Shown here one piece after another: positions 36,880-48,604 of a DNA stretch of 64,000 nt. The DNA is from Streptomyces ruber (GTDB lineage Bacteria > Actinomycetota > Actinomycetes > Streptomycetales > Streptomycetaceae). Each line of letters begins with the position of its first letter. Position 1 is the stretch's first letter. Below the pieces are notes generated by a model, which was not told the DNA's origin, searched no databases, and saw nothing but the letters and a program-made list of their open reading frames with translations. The stretch lies in NCBI RefSeq assembly GCF_014648075.1, contig NZ_BMQK01000005.1, positions 186,001 to 250,000 of the forward strand. Reading direction: 5' to 3'. The position numbers and the translations under genes are program-made.

Positions 36880-37153
36880 GGGGCGATGCTCGACGCACGC
36901 CCTGTGCGCTCCGTGGGTGACGGCGAGACAGGGGTCAGGAGATGGTGAGAAACGTATGAGCCCCGTGAGCGGTGTGCGCCCCCGCCCCCCGCTCCGGAGA
37001 ACGCCCTCGCCCACGTCGATGGACATCTCCGGGGGGAGGGGGTGCAGGACGATCCTGTCTGCTTCGGAGGGCGGCTTCGGAGGGCGGCCGGTATGGGCGG
37101 CCGGGACCGCCTCACCGCCGCGCTGTCCGGTGGGAGTCGTCGAGGAGGGAAGC
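36880..37153. other. Gene-free stretch with a 13-bp direct repeat
   Basis: This gap carries the promoter of the minus-strand hydrolase. A 13-bp direct repeat GCTTCGGAGGGCG occurs twice, back to back, at 37,061-37,086. No gene is supported here. Confidence 0.35.
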
Positions 37154-37585
37154 ATGACAGGGGAGCGAGCGAAGTCGTTCTGCCATCGGCGCCGCGTGGG
37201 CCCTCGCCCGGGGCGGCGAGCGCGGAAGAGCCCTGCGCGACACGGCGTCGGCGGCCTTCGGGGCAGCCAAGAGCACGCACACTGCGGCCGCGCGCGAGGC
37301 AGCGTGGGCAGCGATGTCCGCGGCAGGCGCCGCCTGACTGCATCCGCTGGCCAAGGCCGTCCAGGTCAAGCACATCCTGGAAGCCGGCGCCTATGCGGCC
37401 AGAGCGGCCGAACTCGTCGCCGGCGACGATCGGAGCGTCGGAGCCGGACACCTCGAAGGGACGGTGCGCCGTGCCACACCGGTCGTGGTCGACGCGCTCA
37501 GACGCCACCCGACGGCGCCGGACGGGCCGGCGAGGCGATCCGCATGCTCGACGCCGGACTCCGCTCACTCGACCTCACCGAGTGA
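37154..37585 (+). pseudogene. Broken putative immunity protein of the Streptomyces-wide small helical family
   Basis: Frame 3 gives AIGAAWALARGGERGRALRD, then an in-frame TGA at 37,335-37,337, then LHPLAKAVQVKHILEAGAYA and ARAAELVAGDD. The coherent ending GEAIRMLDAGLRSLDLTE is in another frame, so a frameshift lies near 37,520. A good start (GAGGAGGGAAGC-ATG at 37,154) is in a third frame, so there is another break before 37,182. The reading frames match, from memory, small Streptomyces proteins annotated as putative immunity proteins. The gene is no longer functional as written. Confidence 0.65.
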
Positions 37586-37668
37586 CTCCCCAGCGCCCGG
37601 GAGCCGGCGGGCGTACTCGGCGGGGGGCCGCGGCGAGCCGCTCACACCCTGGACTAGGGTCGGTGACC

Positions 37669-38403
37669 GTGGCGAACAAGAACATTCCCGACCCCGGCTT
37701 CCGCGACGACGACGGCTCCGCCGACCCGCGGCTGAGCGAGGCGCTGGCGGCCTGGGCCGAGGACCGCACCGCCGTCGGGCCGGTCCTCGAGGCGCTGAAG
37801 GGCGCCCGGCTGCTCGTCCCCGTCGTCGCCGTACTGGGCGAGGTCGAGGAGGACGAGAACGGTCTGCGCCGGGAGAAGACCAGCGACATGGCCGTGCCGA
37901 CGCTGAAGGCCGGTGACCGCACCGCCCTGCCCGCCTTCACGTCCACCGACTCGCTGGCCCGCTGGGACCCCGCCGCCCGCCCCGTCGCCGTACCCCTGCA
38001 CCAGGCGCTGCAGGCCGCGGCGCACGAGAGGGCCGACACGGTCGTGCTGGACATGGCCGGGCCCGTGGCCTTCGAACTGACGGGTCCGGCGCTGCTCGCG
38101 CTCGCCGAGGGCCGGACGACGACGGATCCACTCGCCGACCCCGCCGTGGTCGAGGCGGTGCGCGCCGCCGTCGTCGCCGAGCCCGCCGTGCTCCGCGCCC
38201 ACCTCGGCCCCGGCCGGGCGGACGGCACGCTCGCCCTGGTCCTGGACCCGTCCGCCGGGCAGACGGGTGCCGTCCGCGCCGTGGCCGAACGGCTCGCGGC
38301 CGACGAGACACTGCGGGCCCGCCTGGTCCGCGGCCTCGACCTGGCACTCCTGCCGGCCGGGACGACGCCCCCGGGCGAGCCCCTGTACGTACGGCCGCGC
38401 TAG
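37669..38403 (+). CDS. SseB-like protein
   Basis: A 244-residue SseB-family protein: the N-terminal half has the LVPVVAVLGEVE strand, AVPTLKAGDRTALPAFTSTD, and RPVAVPLHQALQAA, all family markers. The role of the family is not established. The GTG at 37669 (MANKNIPDPGF) was chosen by N-terminal similarity to relatives; GTG 37663 is possible. TAGGGT at 37,655-37,660 could be a -10 element giving a leaderless or nearly leaderless mRNA. Its stop overlaps that of the convergent DUF1844 gene. Confidence 0.85.
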   Translation: MANKNIPDPGFRDDDGSADPRLSEALAAWAEDRTAVGPVLEALKGARLLVPVVAVLGEVEEDENGLRREKTSDMAVPTLKAGDRTALPAFTSTDSLARWDPAARPVAVPLHQALQAAAHERADTVVLDMAGPVAFELTGPALLALAEGRTTTDPLADPAVVEAVRAAVVAEPAVLRAHLGPGRADGTLALVLDPSAGQTGAVRAVAERLAADETLRARLVRGLDLALLPAGTTPPGEPLYVRPR

Positions 38404-38789
38404 CCGAACACCGGTCCCGTGTACTTCTCACCGGGACCCTGGCCCGGCTCGTCCGGCACGAGCGACGCCTCGCGGAACGCCAGCTGCAGCGACTTCAGGC
38501 CGTCGCGCAGCGGCGCCGCGTGGAAGGAGCTGATCTCGGTCGCGCTCGCGTCGAGCAGACCGGCGAGGGCGTGCACCAGCTTGCGGGCCTCGTCCAGGTC
38601 CTTGTACGCGTCGCCCTCCTCGGTCAGGCCGAGCTTCACGGCCGCCGCGCTCATCAGGTTCACGGCGACCGTCACGAGCACCTCGACCGCCGGGACCTCC
38701 GCGATGTCGCGGGCCATGCTGTCGAAGTCGGCGGCCCCGGCGGGGTCCGTGGAGGTCTCGGGGGCGTCCGAGGGGGAGGTGTCACTCAT
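38400..38789 (-). CDS. DUF1844 protein
   Basis: A 129-residue DUF1844 protein with the conserved helical core (VEVLVTVAVNLMSAAAVKLG and KLVHALAGLLD). Function unknown; it lies next to infC in many actinobacteria. Start ATG 38789. The stop overlaps the convergent SseB-like stop through a shared CTAG at 38,400-38,403, so there is no room for a conventional terminator between the two genes. Confidence 0.88.
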   Translation of the reverse strand: MSDTSPSDAPETSTDPAGAADFDSMARDIAEVPAVEVLVTVAVNLMSAAAVKLGLTEEGDAYKDLDEARKLVHALAGLLDASATEISSFHAAPLRDGLKSLQLAFREASLVPDEPGQGPGEKYTGPVFG

Positions 38790-38869
38790 GCCCCACACGA
38801 TAGGCCCCGGAGGGCGCGCGCCCGTGCGCGGGAGGCGCCCGTACGCCGGTTCGCACCTGTTCCGGTGAG

Positions 38870-39177
38870 CTGCTAACCTTGGGTGATGACCGGTCGGACA
38901 CACCTGGTGCCCGGCCCGCAAGTGGAGGCTCCGAACTCCCACCTGACCATCCTCCGGGACGGCAGGTCACCGGTCAGGCACCCCACCGTTCCGTACGGGC
39001 GGTGGAGTCGCCCGAACTGCGCCCCGCGGTGATCCGCGGCGGTGCTCCGGCAATGATGGAGCCCCGCCTGCGTCCCGTCCGGGGCATTTTTCATGCGCCG
39101 CGATGGTTGGTCCCTATGTCAGCCAGACATACGCGGCGGTCCGCCAGACCGTCGTGGGGTGCTACCGAGGAGGATCC
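38870..39177 (+). promoter_or_regulatory. infC leader with attenuator-like hairpins
   Basis: A TAACCT at 38,874-38,879 with TTCGCA 18 nt upstream is the likely promoter, which leaves a ~290-nt untranslated leader. It contains CCGCGG-TGAT-CCGCGG (39,024-39,039) and then GCCCCG-N13-CGGGGC followed directly by ATTTTT (39,061-39,091), the only intrinsic-terminator-like T-run I saw in the window. This arrangement before infC-rpmI-rplT is consistent with attenuation by ribosomal protein L20 or IF3, as known in other bacteria. No coding sequence is supported in the leader. Confidence 0.65.
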
Positions 39178-39837
39178 ATCAGCGCCGAGCCCCGCATCAA
39201 CGACCGGATTCGCGTTCCCGAGGTGCGACTTGTCGGTCCCAGCGGCGAGCAGGTCGGCATCGTGCCGCTTGCCAAGGCCCTGGAGCTTGCGCAGGAGTAC
39301 GACCTGGACCTGGTCGAGGTCGCGGCGAACGCCCGTCCGCCCGTCTGCAAGCTCATGGACTACGGGAAGTTCAAGTACGAGTCGGCCATGAAGGCCCGTG
39401 AGGCGCGCAAGAACCAGGCGCACACGGTCATCAAGGAGATGAAGCTCCGGCCGAAGATCGACCCGCACGACTACGACACCAAGAAGGGTCACGTCGTCCG
39501 GTTCCTCAAGCAGGGCGACAAGGTCAAGATCACGATCATGTTCCGTGGTCGCGAGCAGTCCCGGCCCGAGCTGGGCTACCGGCTGCTGCAGCGTCTCGCG
39601 GAGGACGTCCAGGACCTCGGTTTCGTCGAGTCGAACCCGAAGCAGGACGGCCGAAACATGATCATGGTTCTCGGTCCGCACAAGAAGAAGACCGAGGCGA
39701 TGGCCGAGGCCCGTCAGGCGCAGGAAGCCCGCAAGGCGGAAGCGAAGGCCAACCCCGGCCGCTCGCAGAACGCCGCGGACGGGGCGGTCTCCGAGGCCCC
39801 TGCCGAGACCCCCGCCGAGGCATCCGCCGAAGCCTGA
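39178..39837 (+). CDS. infC: Translation initiation factor IF-3, apparent AUC start
   Basis: A 219-residue IF-3: N-domain ([20 protein letters not shown] and [11 protein letters not shown]), linker, and C-domain ([18 protein letters not shown] and [13 protein letters not shown]), plus an Ala/Glu-rich tail. The only strong ribosome binding site, GAGGAGGA at 39,167-39,174, precedes an ATC codon at 39,178 that gives the family N-terminus (SAEPRIND). No ATG/GTG lies at suitable distance. Non-standard starts are a known device for infC autocontrol. rpmI follows 127 bp later. Confidence 0.92.
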   Translation: MSAEPRINDRIRVPEVRLVGPSGEQVGIVPLAKALELAQEYDLDLVEVAANARPPVCKLMDYGKFKYESAMKAREARKNQAHTVIKEMKLRPKIDPHDYDTKKGHVVRFLKQGDKVKITIMFRGREQSRPELGYRLLQRLAEDVQDLGFVESNPKQDGRNMIMVLGPHKKKTEAMAEARQAQEARKAEAKANPGRSQNAADGAVSEAPAETPAEASAEA

Positions 39838-39964
39838 CCCGGGACGCGAGCCCCGGGAATCCCCGGACACGGGTCCGGGGGTGCCAACCGATAGACAGGA
39901 CGCTTCACCGTGCCCGGTCCCACGACCGGGCACCGGAGCGCCACGACGAGGAGAGAACGGCGCT

Positions 39965-40159
39965 ATGCCGAAGAACAAGTCGCACAGCGGTACCAGCAAG
40001 CGCTTCAAGATCACCGGCTCCGGCAAGGTGCTCCGTGAGCGCTCCGGCAAGCGCCACCTGCTCGAGCACAAGTCGTCCCGTGTGACGCGTCGCCTCACCG
40101 GCAACGCCGAGATGGCCCCGGGCGACGCCAAGAAGATCAAGAAGCTTCTCGGCAAGTGA
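39965..40159 (+). CDS. rpmI: 50S ribosomal protein L35
   Basis: A 64-residue basic protein starting [18 protein letters not shown] and ending KKIKKLLGK, the complete L35 sequence. It binds 23S rRNA in the large subunit. Start ATG 39965 has GAGGAGAG upstream. It is the middle gene of the infC-rpmI-rplT operon. Confidence 0.97.
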   Translation: MPKNKSHSGTSKRFKITGSGKVLRERSGKRHLLEHKSSRVTRRLTGNAEMAPGDAKKIKKLLGK

Positions 40160-40254
40160 CGTACGGCGCCTCGCGCGCCGTACGTCAGGACCGGGACCCA
40201 ATCGATTCCGGGCCGCGTGACGACCACCGCGGCCCCGCTACAAGGAGTTAAAAA

Positions 40255-40638
40255 GTGGCACGCGTCAAGCGGGCAGTCAACGCCCACAAGAAGCGCCGGG
40301 CGATCCTCGAGCAGGCCTCCGGCTACCGCGGTCAGCGTTCGCGCCTGTACCGCAAGGCCAAGGAGCAGGTCACCCACTCGCTGGTCTACAACTACAACGA
40401 CCGCAAGAAGCGCAAGGGCGACTTCCGTCAGCTGTGGATCCAGCGCATCAACGCCGCTGCCCGCGCCAACGGCATCACGTACAACCGCTTCATCCAGGGT
40501 CTGAAGGCCGCGAACGTCGAGGTCGACCGCAAGATCCTGGCCGAGCTGGCCGTCAACGACGCGAACGCGTTCGCCGCGCTCGTCGAGGTCGCGCAGAAGG
40601 CGCTGCCGAGCGACGTCAACGCGCCGAAGGCCGCCTGA
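40255..40638 (+). CDS. rplT: 50S ribosomal protein L20
   Basis: A 127-residue L20: starts [20 protein letters not shown] and contains [16 protein letters not shown], the conserved globular core. L20 is an assembly protein of the large subunit and in several bacteria represses its own operon by binding the leader mRNA, relevant to the structured infC leader here. Start GTG 40255 has AAGGAG upstream. A terminator follows. Confidence 0.97.
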   Translation: MARVKRAVNAHKKRRAILEQASGYRGQRSRLYRKAKEQVTHSLVYNYNDRKKRKGDFRQLWIQRINAAARANGITYNRFIQGLKAANVEVDRKILAELAVNDANAFAALVEVAQKALPSDVNAPKAA

Positions 40639-40666
40639 CGCTGCGCTCGCACTGAGCCGACGTAAC

Positions 40667-40697
40667 GGACCCGCAGGCCGCCACGGCCTGCGGGTCC
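40667..40697 (+). terminator. Hairpin terminator of the infC-rpmI-rplT operon
   Basis: Perfect 13-bp stem GGACCCGCAGGCC / GGCCTGCGGGTCC with a 5-nt loop, 29 bp after rplT, followed by TGTCGTGTC. Confidence 0.85.
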
Positions 40698-40762
40698 TGT
40701 CGTGTCCGCCGCGCCCGTGAACCGCCGAACCGCCGAACCCGCCGAAGCACAAGGTGAACCGC

Positions 40763-41623
40763 ATGCCCCCCGCCACTCCCGAGCTGATCTCGCCCCGCTC
40801 GCCCCGCGTGTCCGCCGCGCGGCGGCTCGCCAAGCGGAACTTCCGGGGGAAGGAGCGGCTGTTCCTCGCGGAGGGACCGCAGGCCGTGCGGGAGGCGGCC
40901 GCGCACCGGACCGGGGACGGGGCCACGCTCGTCGAGCTGTTCGCCACCGTGGAGGCCGCCGAGCGCTACGCCGACATCGTCGGCGAGGCCCGCGCCGCCG
41001 GGGCCCGCGTGCACCTCGCGGCCGAGGAGGTCATCGCCGACATCTCCACCACCGTGACCCCGCAGGGACTGGTCGGGGTCTGCCGCTTCCTGGACACCCC
41101 CTTCGAGGAGATCCTGGGGCAGCGGCCCAAGCTGGTCGCCGTCCTGGCCAACGTCCGGGACCCCGGCAACGCCGGCACCGTGCTGCGCTGCGCCGACGCG
41201 GCCGGAGCCGAGGCCGTGATCCTCACCGACGCCTCCGTCGACCTCTACAACCCCAAGGCCGTACGCGCCTCCGTGGGCTCCCTCTTCCACCTGCCCGTCG
41301 CCGTCGGCGTCCCCGTCGAACAGGCCGTGGCCGGGCTGCGGGAGGCCGGGGTCCGGATCCTCGCCGCCGACGGGGCCGGGGCGCACGACCTCGACGAGGA
41401 GCTGGACGAGGGCACCATGGGCGGCCCCACCGCCTGGGTCTTCGGCAACGAGGCATGGGGGCTCCCGGAGGAGACGCGGGCGCTCACCGACGCCGTCGTG
41501 CGCGTCCCCCTGCACGGGAAGGCCGAGAGCCTGAACCTCGCGACCGCTGCCGCCGTATGTCTCTACGCGTCGGCCCGGGCCCAGCGCGGCCGTGGAGGGT
41601 GCCGTTCCGCCGTCGGCGGCTAG
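40763..41623 (+). CDS. TrmH/SpoU-family RNA 2'-O-methyltransferase
   Basis: A 286-residue SPOUT methyltransferase. The N-terminal substrate-binding part (RRLAKRNFRGKERLFLAEGP) precedes the trefoil-knot core with NVRDPGNAGTVLRCADAAG (motif 1), FGNEAWGLPEE (motif 2) and ESLNLATAAAVCLY (motif 3). It methylates a ribose of rRNA or tRNA; the target cannot be read from sequence. ATG 40763 with AAGGTG 7-12 bases upstream was chosen over GTG 40754. Confidence 0.92.
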   Translation: MPPATPELISPRSPRVSAARRLAKRNFRGKERLFLAEGPQAVREAAAHRTGDGATLVELFATVEAAERYADIVGEARAAGARVHLAAEEVIADISTTVTPQGLVGVCRFLDTPFEEILGQRPKLVAVLANVRDPGNAGTVLRCADAAGAEAVILTDASVDLYNPKAVRASVGSLFHLPVAVGVPVEQAVAGLREAGVRILAADGAGAHDLDEELDEGTMGGPTAWVFGNEAWGLPEETRALTDAVVRVPLHGKAESLNLATAAAVCLYASARAQRGRGGCRSAVGG

Positions 41624-41751
41624 TAGGGTGACGGGCCCGGGGAAGCCACCGAACTCTCGGCTTCACCCCACGTCCGGCTAGGCCCGGGCGGGGGGCCCTC
41701 GTGAGCTCCAGGAGGCTGCCCCGACGCCGGACGAGAGGTGGGGACACGGCG

Positions 41752-44238
<2,487 letters not shown>

Positions 44239-44239
<1 letters not shown>

Positions 44240-46743
44240 TGCGGGTCCCGCTTTCTTGGCTGCGGGAGTACGTCGACCTGCCGGCGACGGAGACCGGGCG
44301 CGACGTCCAGGCCAAGCTCATCTCGGCAGGACTCGAGGTCGAGACCGTCGAACAGCTCGGCGCCGACCTCAAGGGCCCGCTGGTCGTCGGCCAGGTGCTG
44401 ACCATCGAGGAGCTGGAGGGCTTCAAGAAGCCGATCCGCTTCTGCACCGTCGACGTCGGCACCGCCAACGGCACCGGCGAGCCCCAGGAGATCGTCTGCG
44501 GCGCCCGCAACTTCGCCGTCGGCGACAAGGTCGTCGTGGTGCTGCCCGGCGCCGTGCTGCCCGGTGACTTCGCGATCGCCGCGCGCAAGACGTACGGCAA
44601 GGTCTCGCACGGGATGATCTGCTCCGGCGACGAGCTGGGCATGGGCGACGACGGGAGCGGCGGCATCATCGTGCTGCCGCCCGAGACCGAGGTCGGCCGC
44701 GACGCCGTCGAGCTGCTGGAACTGGTCGACGAGGTCCTCGACATCGCCGTCACCCCGGACCGCGGCTACGCCCTGTCGATGCGCGGTGTCGCCCGCGAGA
44801 CCGCCACCGCCTACGGCCTGCCGCTGCGCGACCCGGCGCTCATCGACGTCCCGGGCCCCAACGCGTACGGCTACCCGGTCAAGATCGCCGACCCGATGGG
44901 CTGCGACCGCTTCACCGCCCGTACGGTCAGCGGCCTCGAGCCCGAGGCGCGCTCCCCGATCTGGCTCCAGCGCCGGCTGCAGAAGGTCGGCATGCGCCCG
45001 ATCTCGCTCGCCGTCGACGTCACCAACTACGTGATGATGGAGCTCGGCCAGCCGCTGCACGCCTACGACCGCAACCTGGTCCAGGGCTCCATCGGCGTGC
45101 GCCGCGCCGAGCCGGGCGAGAAGATCACCACGCTCGACGGCGTCACGCGCACGCTGGACGCCGAGGACCTGGTCATCACCGACGAACGCGGCCCCATCGG
45201 CCTCGCGGGCGTGATGGGCGGCGCGAACACCGAGATCGGTGACAGTGACGCCCCGACCACCGAGGTCGTCATCGAGGCCGCGCACTTCGACGCGGTCTCG
45301 ATCGCCCGCACGGCCCGCCGCCACCGGCTGTCCTCGGAGGCGTCCCGCCGCTTCGAGCGCGGGGTCGACCCGCAGGCCGCGGCCGCCGCCGCCCAGCGCA
45401 CCGTCGACCTGCTGGTGCTGCTCGCGGGCGGCACCGCCGACGCCGGTGTCACCGAGGTCATCGCGCCGTCCGCGCCGCACACGATCACCATCCCGGCGGA
45501 CCACCCGGACAAGGTGGCGGGCGTGGCCTACGGCCGCGAGACCGTCGTACGGCGGCTCCAGGAGGTCGGCTGCGACGTGTACGGGCAGGACGAGCTGATT
45601 GTCACCGTCCCGTCCTGGCGGCCCGACCTCACCGACCCGAACGACCTGGCGGAGGAGGTCATCCGCCTGGAGGGCTACGAGAACCTGCCCGCCACGCTGC
45701 CCCGGCCCCCGGCCGGCCGCGGGCTGACCCGCCGGCAGCGGCTGCACCGCCGTGTCGGCCGCGCCCTCGCGGGCGAGGGTTACGTCGAGGCGCCGAACTA
45801 CCCGTTCGTCGGCGAGCAGGTCTTCGACCAGCTCGGCCTGGCGGCCGACGACCCGGCCCGCCGCGTCGTGAAGCTGACGAACCCGCTCAACGACGAGGAG
45901 CCCGCGCTGCGCACGTCGCTGCTGCCGGGCCTGCTCGGTGCGCTGCGCCGCAACGACGGCCGCGGCAGCCACGACCTGGCGCTGTTCGAGACCGGTCTCG
46001 TCTTCCTGCCGGGCCAGGAGCAGCACGTCGCCGCCCAGCTCCCCGTCGACCGGCGTCCCACCGACGAGGAGATCGCGGCGCTGAACGCCGCGCTGCCCGA
46101 GCAGCCGCGTCACGTCGCCGTCGTCCTCGCGGGCTCCCGCGAGCAGGCCGGCTGGTGGGGCAGGGGCCGCCCGGCCGACTGGGCCGACGCGGTCGAGGCC
46201 GCCCGGACCGTCGCCCGCGAGGCCGGCGCCGAGCTGGTCGTGCGGAACGGGCAGTACGGGCCGTGGCACCCGGGCCGGTGCGCCGAGCTGGCGGTCGTCG
46301 TGGACGGTACGGAGCGGGTCGTGGGCCACGCGGGCGAGCTGCACCCGCGCGTTGTGAAGGCCCTCGGGCTGCCCGCGCGCACCAGCGCCATGGAGCTGAA
46401 CCTGGACGTCCTGGAGCGGGCGGGCGACGACACCCCGCAGGCGCCGCGCATCTCCTCCTTCCCGGTCGCCACCCAGGACGTCGCCCTGGTGGTCGACGGG
46501 GCGGTGCCGCAGGCGGACGTCGAGGCCGCGCTGCGCGAGGGCGCCGGGGAGCTGCTGGAGTCGATCCGGCTGTTCGACGTGTACGAGAACGCGGAGCAGC
46601 TGGGTGAGGGGCGGAAGTCCCTCGCGTACGCGCTGCGCTTCCGCGCGTCCGACCGCACCCTGACGGTCGACGAGGCCTCCGCGGCCCGCGACGCGGCCGT
46701 CGCGCTGGCGGGGGAGCGGACGGGGGCGGTGCTGCGGGGGTAG
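44239..46743 (+). CDS. pheT: Phenylalanyl-tRNA synthetase beta subunit
   Basis: An 834-residue beta subunit: N-terminal [15 protein letters not shown], an EMAP-II-like tRNA-binding domain (about 40-155), B3/B4 editing domain, the B5 domain ([23 protein letters not shown] in part), a pseudo-catalytic core, and the C-terminal FDX-ACB anticodon-binding domain ([20 protein letters not shown]). Translation is coupled to pheS. The transcript runs into the tandem repeats that start 51 bp downstream. Confidence 0.97.
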
Positions 46744-46793
46744 TAGCTCCGCTGGTTCTCCGGGTCGGGTGCGGGGGACTGCGGGTCGGTGCG

Positions 46794-47117
46794 GACGGCT
46801 GAGGTCGTCCGTGGCTGGTCGCGCAGTTCCCCGCGCCCCTTTGGGGGCTGGTGTCGGGTTGGACGGCTGAGGCTGTCCGTGGCTGGTCGTGCGGTTCCCC
46901 GCGCCCCTTTGGGGGCTGGTGTCGGGTTGGACGGCTGAGGTCGTCCGTGGCTGGTCGTGCGGTTCCCCGCGCCCCTTTGGGGGCTGGTGTCGGGTTGGAC
47001 GGCTGAGGCTGTCCGTGGCTGGTCGTGCGGTTCCCCGCGCCCCTTTGGGGGCTGCGGGTCGGTGCGGACGGCTGAGGTCGTCCGTGGCTGGTCGTGCGGT
47101 TCCCCGCGCCCCTTGTG
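46794..47117. repeat. Five tandem 68-bp repeats in alternating A/B form
   Basis: Units start at 46,794, 46,862, 46,930, 46,998 and 47,067 (period 68, 68, 68, 69). Each has GACGGCTGAG, a variable 4-mer, GTGGCTGGTCG, then GTTCCCCGCGCCCCTTTGGGG. Units 1, 3 and 5 read GAGGTCGTCC, units 2 and 4 read GAGGCTGTCC, so they alternate. Units 1 and 5 share a flank (CTGCGGGTCGGTGCG) different from the inner units. The core is a well-known Streptomyces intergenic element containing a CCCC-TTT-GGGG hairpin. The period is not a multiple of three, so it is not coding. Lies between pheT and the phosphatase gene. Confidence 0.92.
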
Positions 47118-47265
47118 TCTCAGGAGTCACTTCACTCGTTCGGGTGACAAGTTAGGGCGATTCAGGTCGATCGGGGCATCTGGTCGGCACAATCGGACCG
47201 GCCGCTCAAGGCCGTCCGTGCGCTGCAGTGCGCGCTGTCAGGGGCCTACATGGGGGGCCATCGGC

Positions 47266-48372
47266 ATGAACCGTCTCACAGCTGGAACCAGGAAGGCCCA
47301 CCGTGCCGGCCGGCGGCCGGTCCGGCTGGTGCTCGCCCTGGGGCTGCCCACGATGTGGGGCACCATGGCGCTCACGTACAAGCTCGTCTGCCCGTCGGCG
47401 GAGCAGGAGTCGCTCGGTGCGCGGCTCGTGACCGGTGCGGTCTTCTTCGCCGTCGGCACCGCTCTCATGCTGCACGTGCGGCGGGCGCTGCTCGGAGAGC
47501 TGCGGCAGGCCCGGCGGGCCGCCGGGGCCGTGCAGAACGCGCTGCTGCGGCCGCTGCCCGCGCGGATCGGCGGGCTGGCCACCGCCGCCGTGCAGTTGTC
47601 CGCTGACCGCGGCACCGCGGTCGGCGGGGACCTCTACGAGGTGATCGCCACCGACCGGGGTGTGCGGGTGGTGATGGGCGACGTGCGCGGCCACGGCCCG
47701 GCCGCCATCGGGACCGTCGCCGCCGTGCTCGGCTGCTTCCGCGAGGCCGTGCACGACGAGGCCGAGCTGGCGCGGGTGCTCAGGCGGCTCGACCGGGCCC
47801 TCGCCCGTCATCTGCGCGAGCGGTCCAGGGCCGAGTTCTCCGTCCGGGGTCCGCACCCGCTGGACGGGGCGGTCCTCGACGGCCCGGACCCGGACGACCC
47901 GGTGGCCGAGGAGTTCGTGACCGTCCTGCTGCTGGAGATCCGGCGCGACGGCGAGGTGCTCGCCCTCAACTGCGGCCACCCCTGGCCCCACCTGCTCACC
48001 GCCGACGGCGGTGTGCGCTCCCTCGACGGCGGTGAACCGCTGCCCCCGCTGGGGCCGTTCCCGCTGCCCGCCGAACTGCCGGCCACCGACTGCGGTCCCC
48101 TGCTGCCGGGCGAGGCGCTGTTCCTGCACACCGACGGCGTGGAGGACGCCCGGGACGCCCAGGGCCGGTTCTTCTCCCTGCCCGCCGTGCTCGCCGAGGC
48201 GGTGCGCACCCGGCCGCTCACCGCCCAGTCGGTGCTGCGAGCCGTCTTCACCCAGCTGCTGCGGCACACCCGGGGGCGTCCGGCCGACGACGTCACCCTG
48301 CTGGTGCTGGGGAACGACGGGTGCCGCGTCGGCCACCGGTCCGGTCCCGCCGTGGCCCGTCGCGTCACCTGA
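47266..48372 (+). CDS. Membrane PP2C/SpoIIE-type serine phosphatase
   Basis: A 368-residue phosphatase with two N-terminal spans (residues about 21-68) and a cytosolic SpoIIE domain. Metal-binding acids are in SADRGTAVGGDLYEV and RVVMGDVRGHG; GEALFLHTDGVEDARD and PADDVTLLVLG close the domain. Such proteins often act on anti-anti-sigma factors. ATG 47266 with a GGGGGG site upstream is chosen; frames further upstream run through the tandem repeats and are artefacts. Confidence 0.9.
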   Translation: MNRLTAGTRKAHRAGRRPVRLVLALGLPTMWGTMALTYKLVCPSAEQESLGARLVTGAVFFAVGTALMLHVRRALLGELRQARRAAGAVQNALLRPLPARIGGLATAAVQLSADRGTAVGGDLYEVIATDRGVRVVMGDVRGHGPAAIGTVAAVLGCFREAVHDEAELARVLRRLDRALARHLRERSRAEFSVRGPHPLDGAVLDGPDPDDPVAEEFVTVLLLEIRRDGEVLALNCGHPWPHLLTADGGVRSLDGGEPLPPLGPFPLPAELPATDCGPLLPGEALFLHTDGVEDARDAQGRFFSLPAVLAEAVRTRPLTAQSVLRAVFTQLLRHTRGRPADDVTLLVLGNDGCRVGHRSGPAVARRVT

Positions 48373-48604
48373 CCCCGTCGCCCCGGCGCGGACGGCGTGG
48401 ACGGGCCGCCGCACTGTGTACGAGGGGGAGCCGGCGACCCGTCCGGCCTCCTGCGAGGCATTTCAGTCAATCGGGCCGAAACGCGGCGCGGCAGTGCGCA
48501 CACGACCCGGATGCGGGCACTCCGTTCACACCCCGTGTGAAGGAAAGAGGGTGAATGCACGGAGAGGTATTAATCTGGCTGCACCGAGTAACGGGAGGGC
48601 ACCC

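Noticed and set aside
46794..47117. CRISPR array
   Set aside because: The repeats are contiguous 68-bp units without unique spacers, and no cas genes are present.
46889..47155. ORFs encoding repeated MRFPAPLWG-type peptides across the 68-bp repeats
   Set aside because: The period is 68 bp, not a multiple of three, and the frames arise from the repeat DNA; no ribosome binding site or family match.
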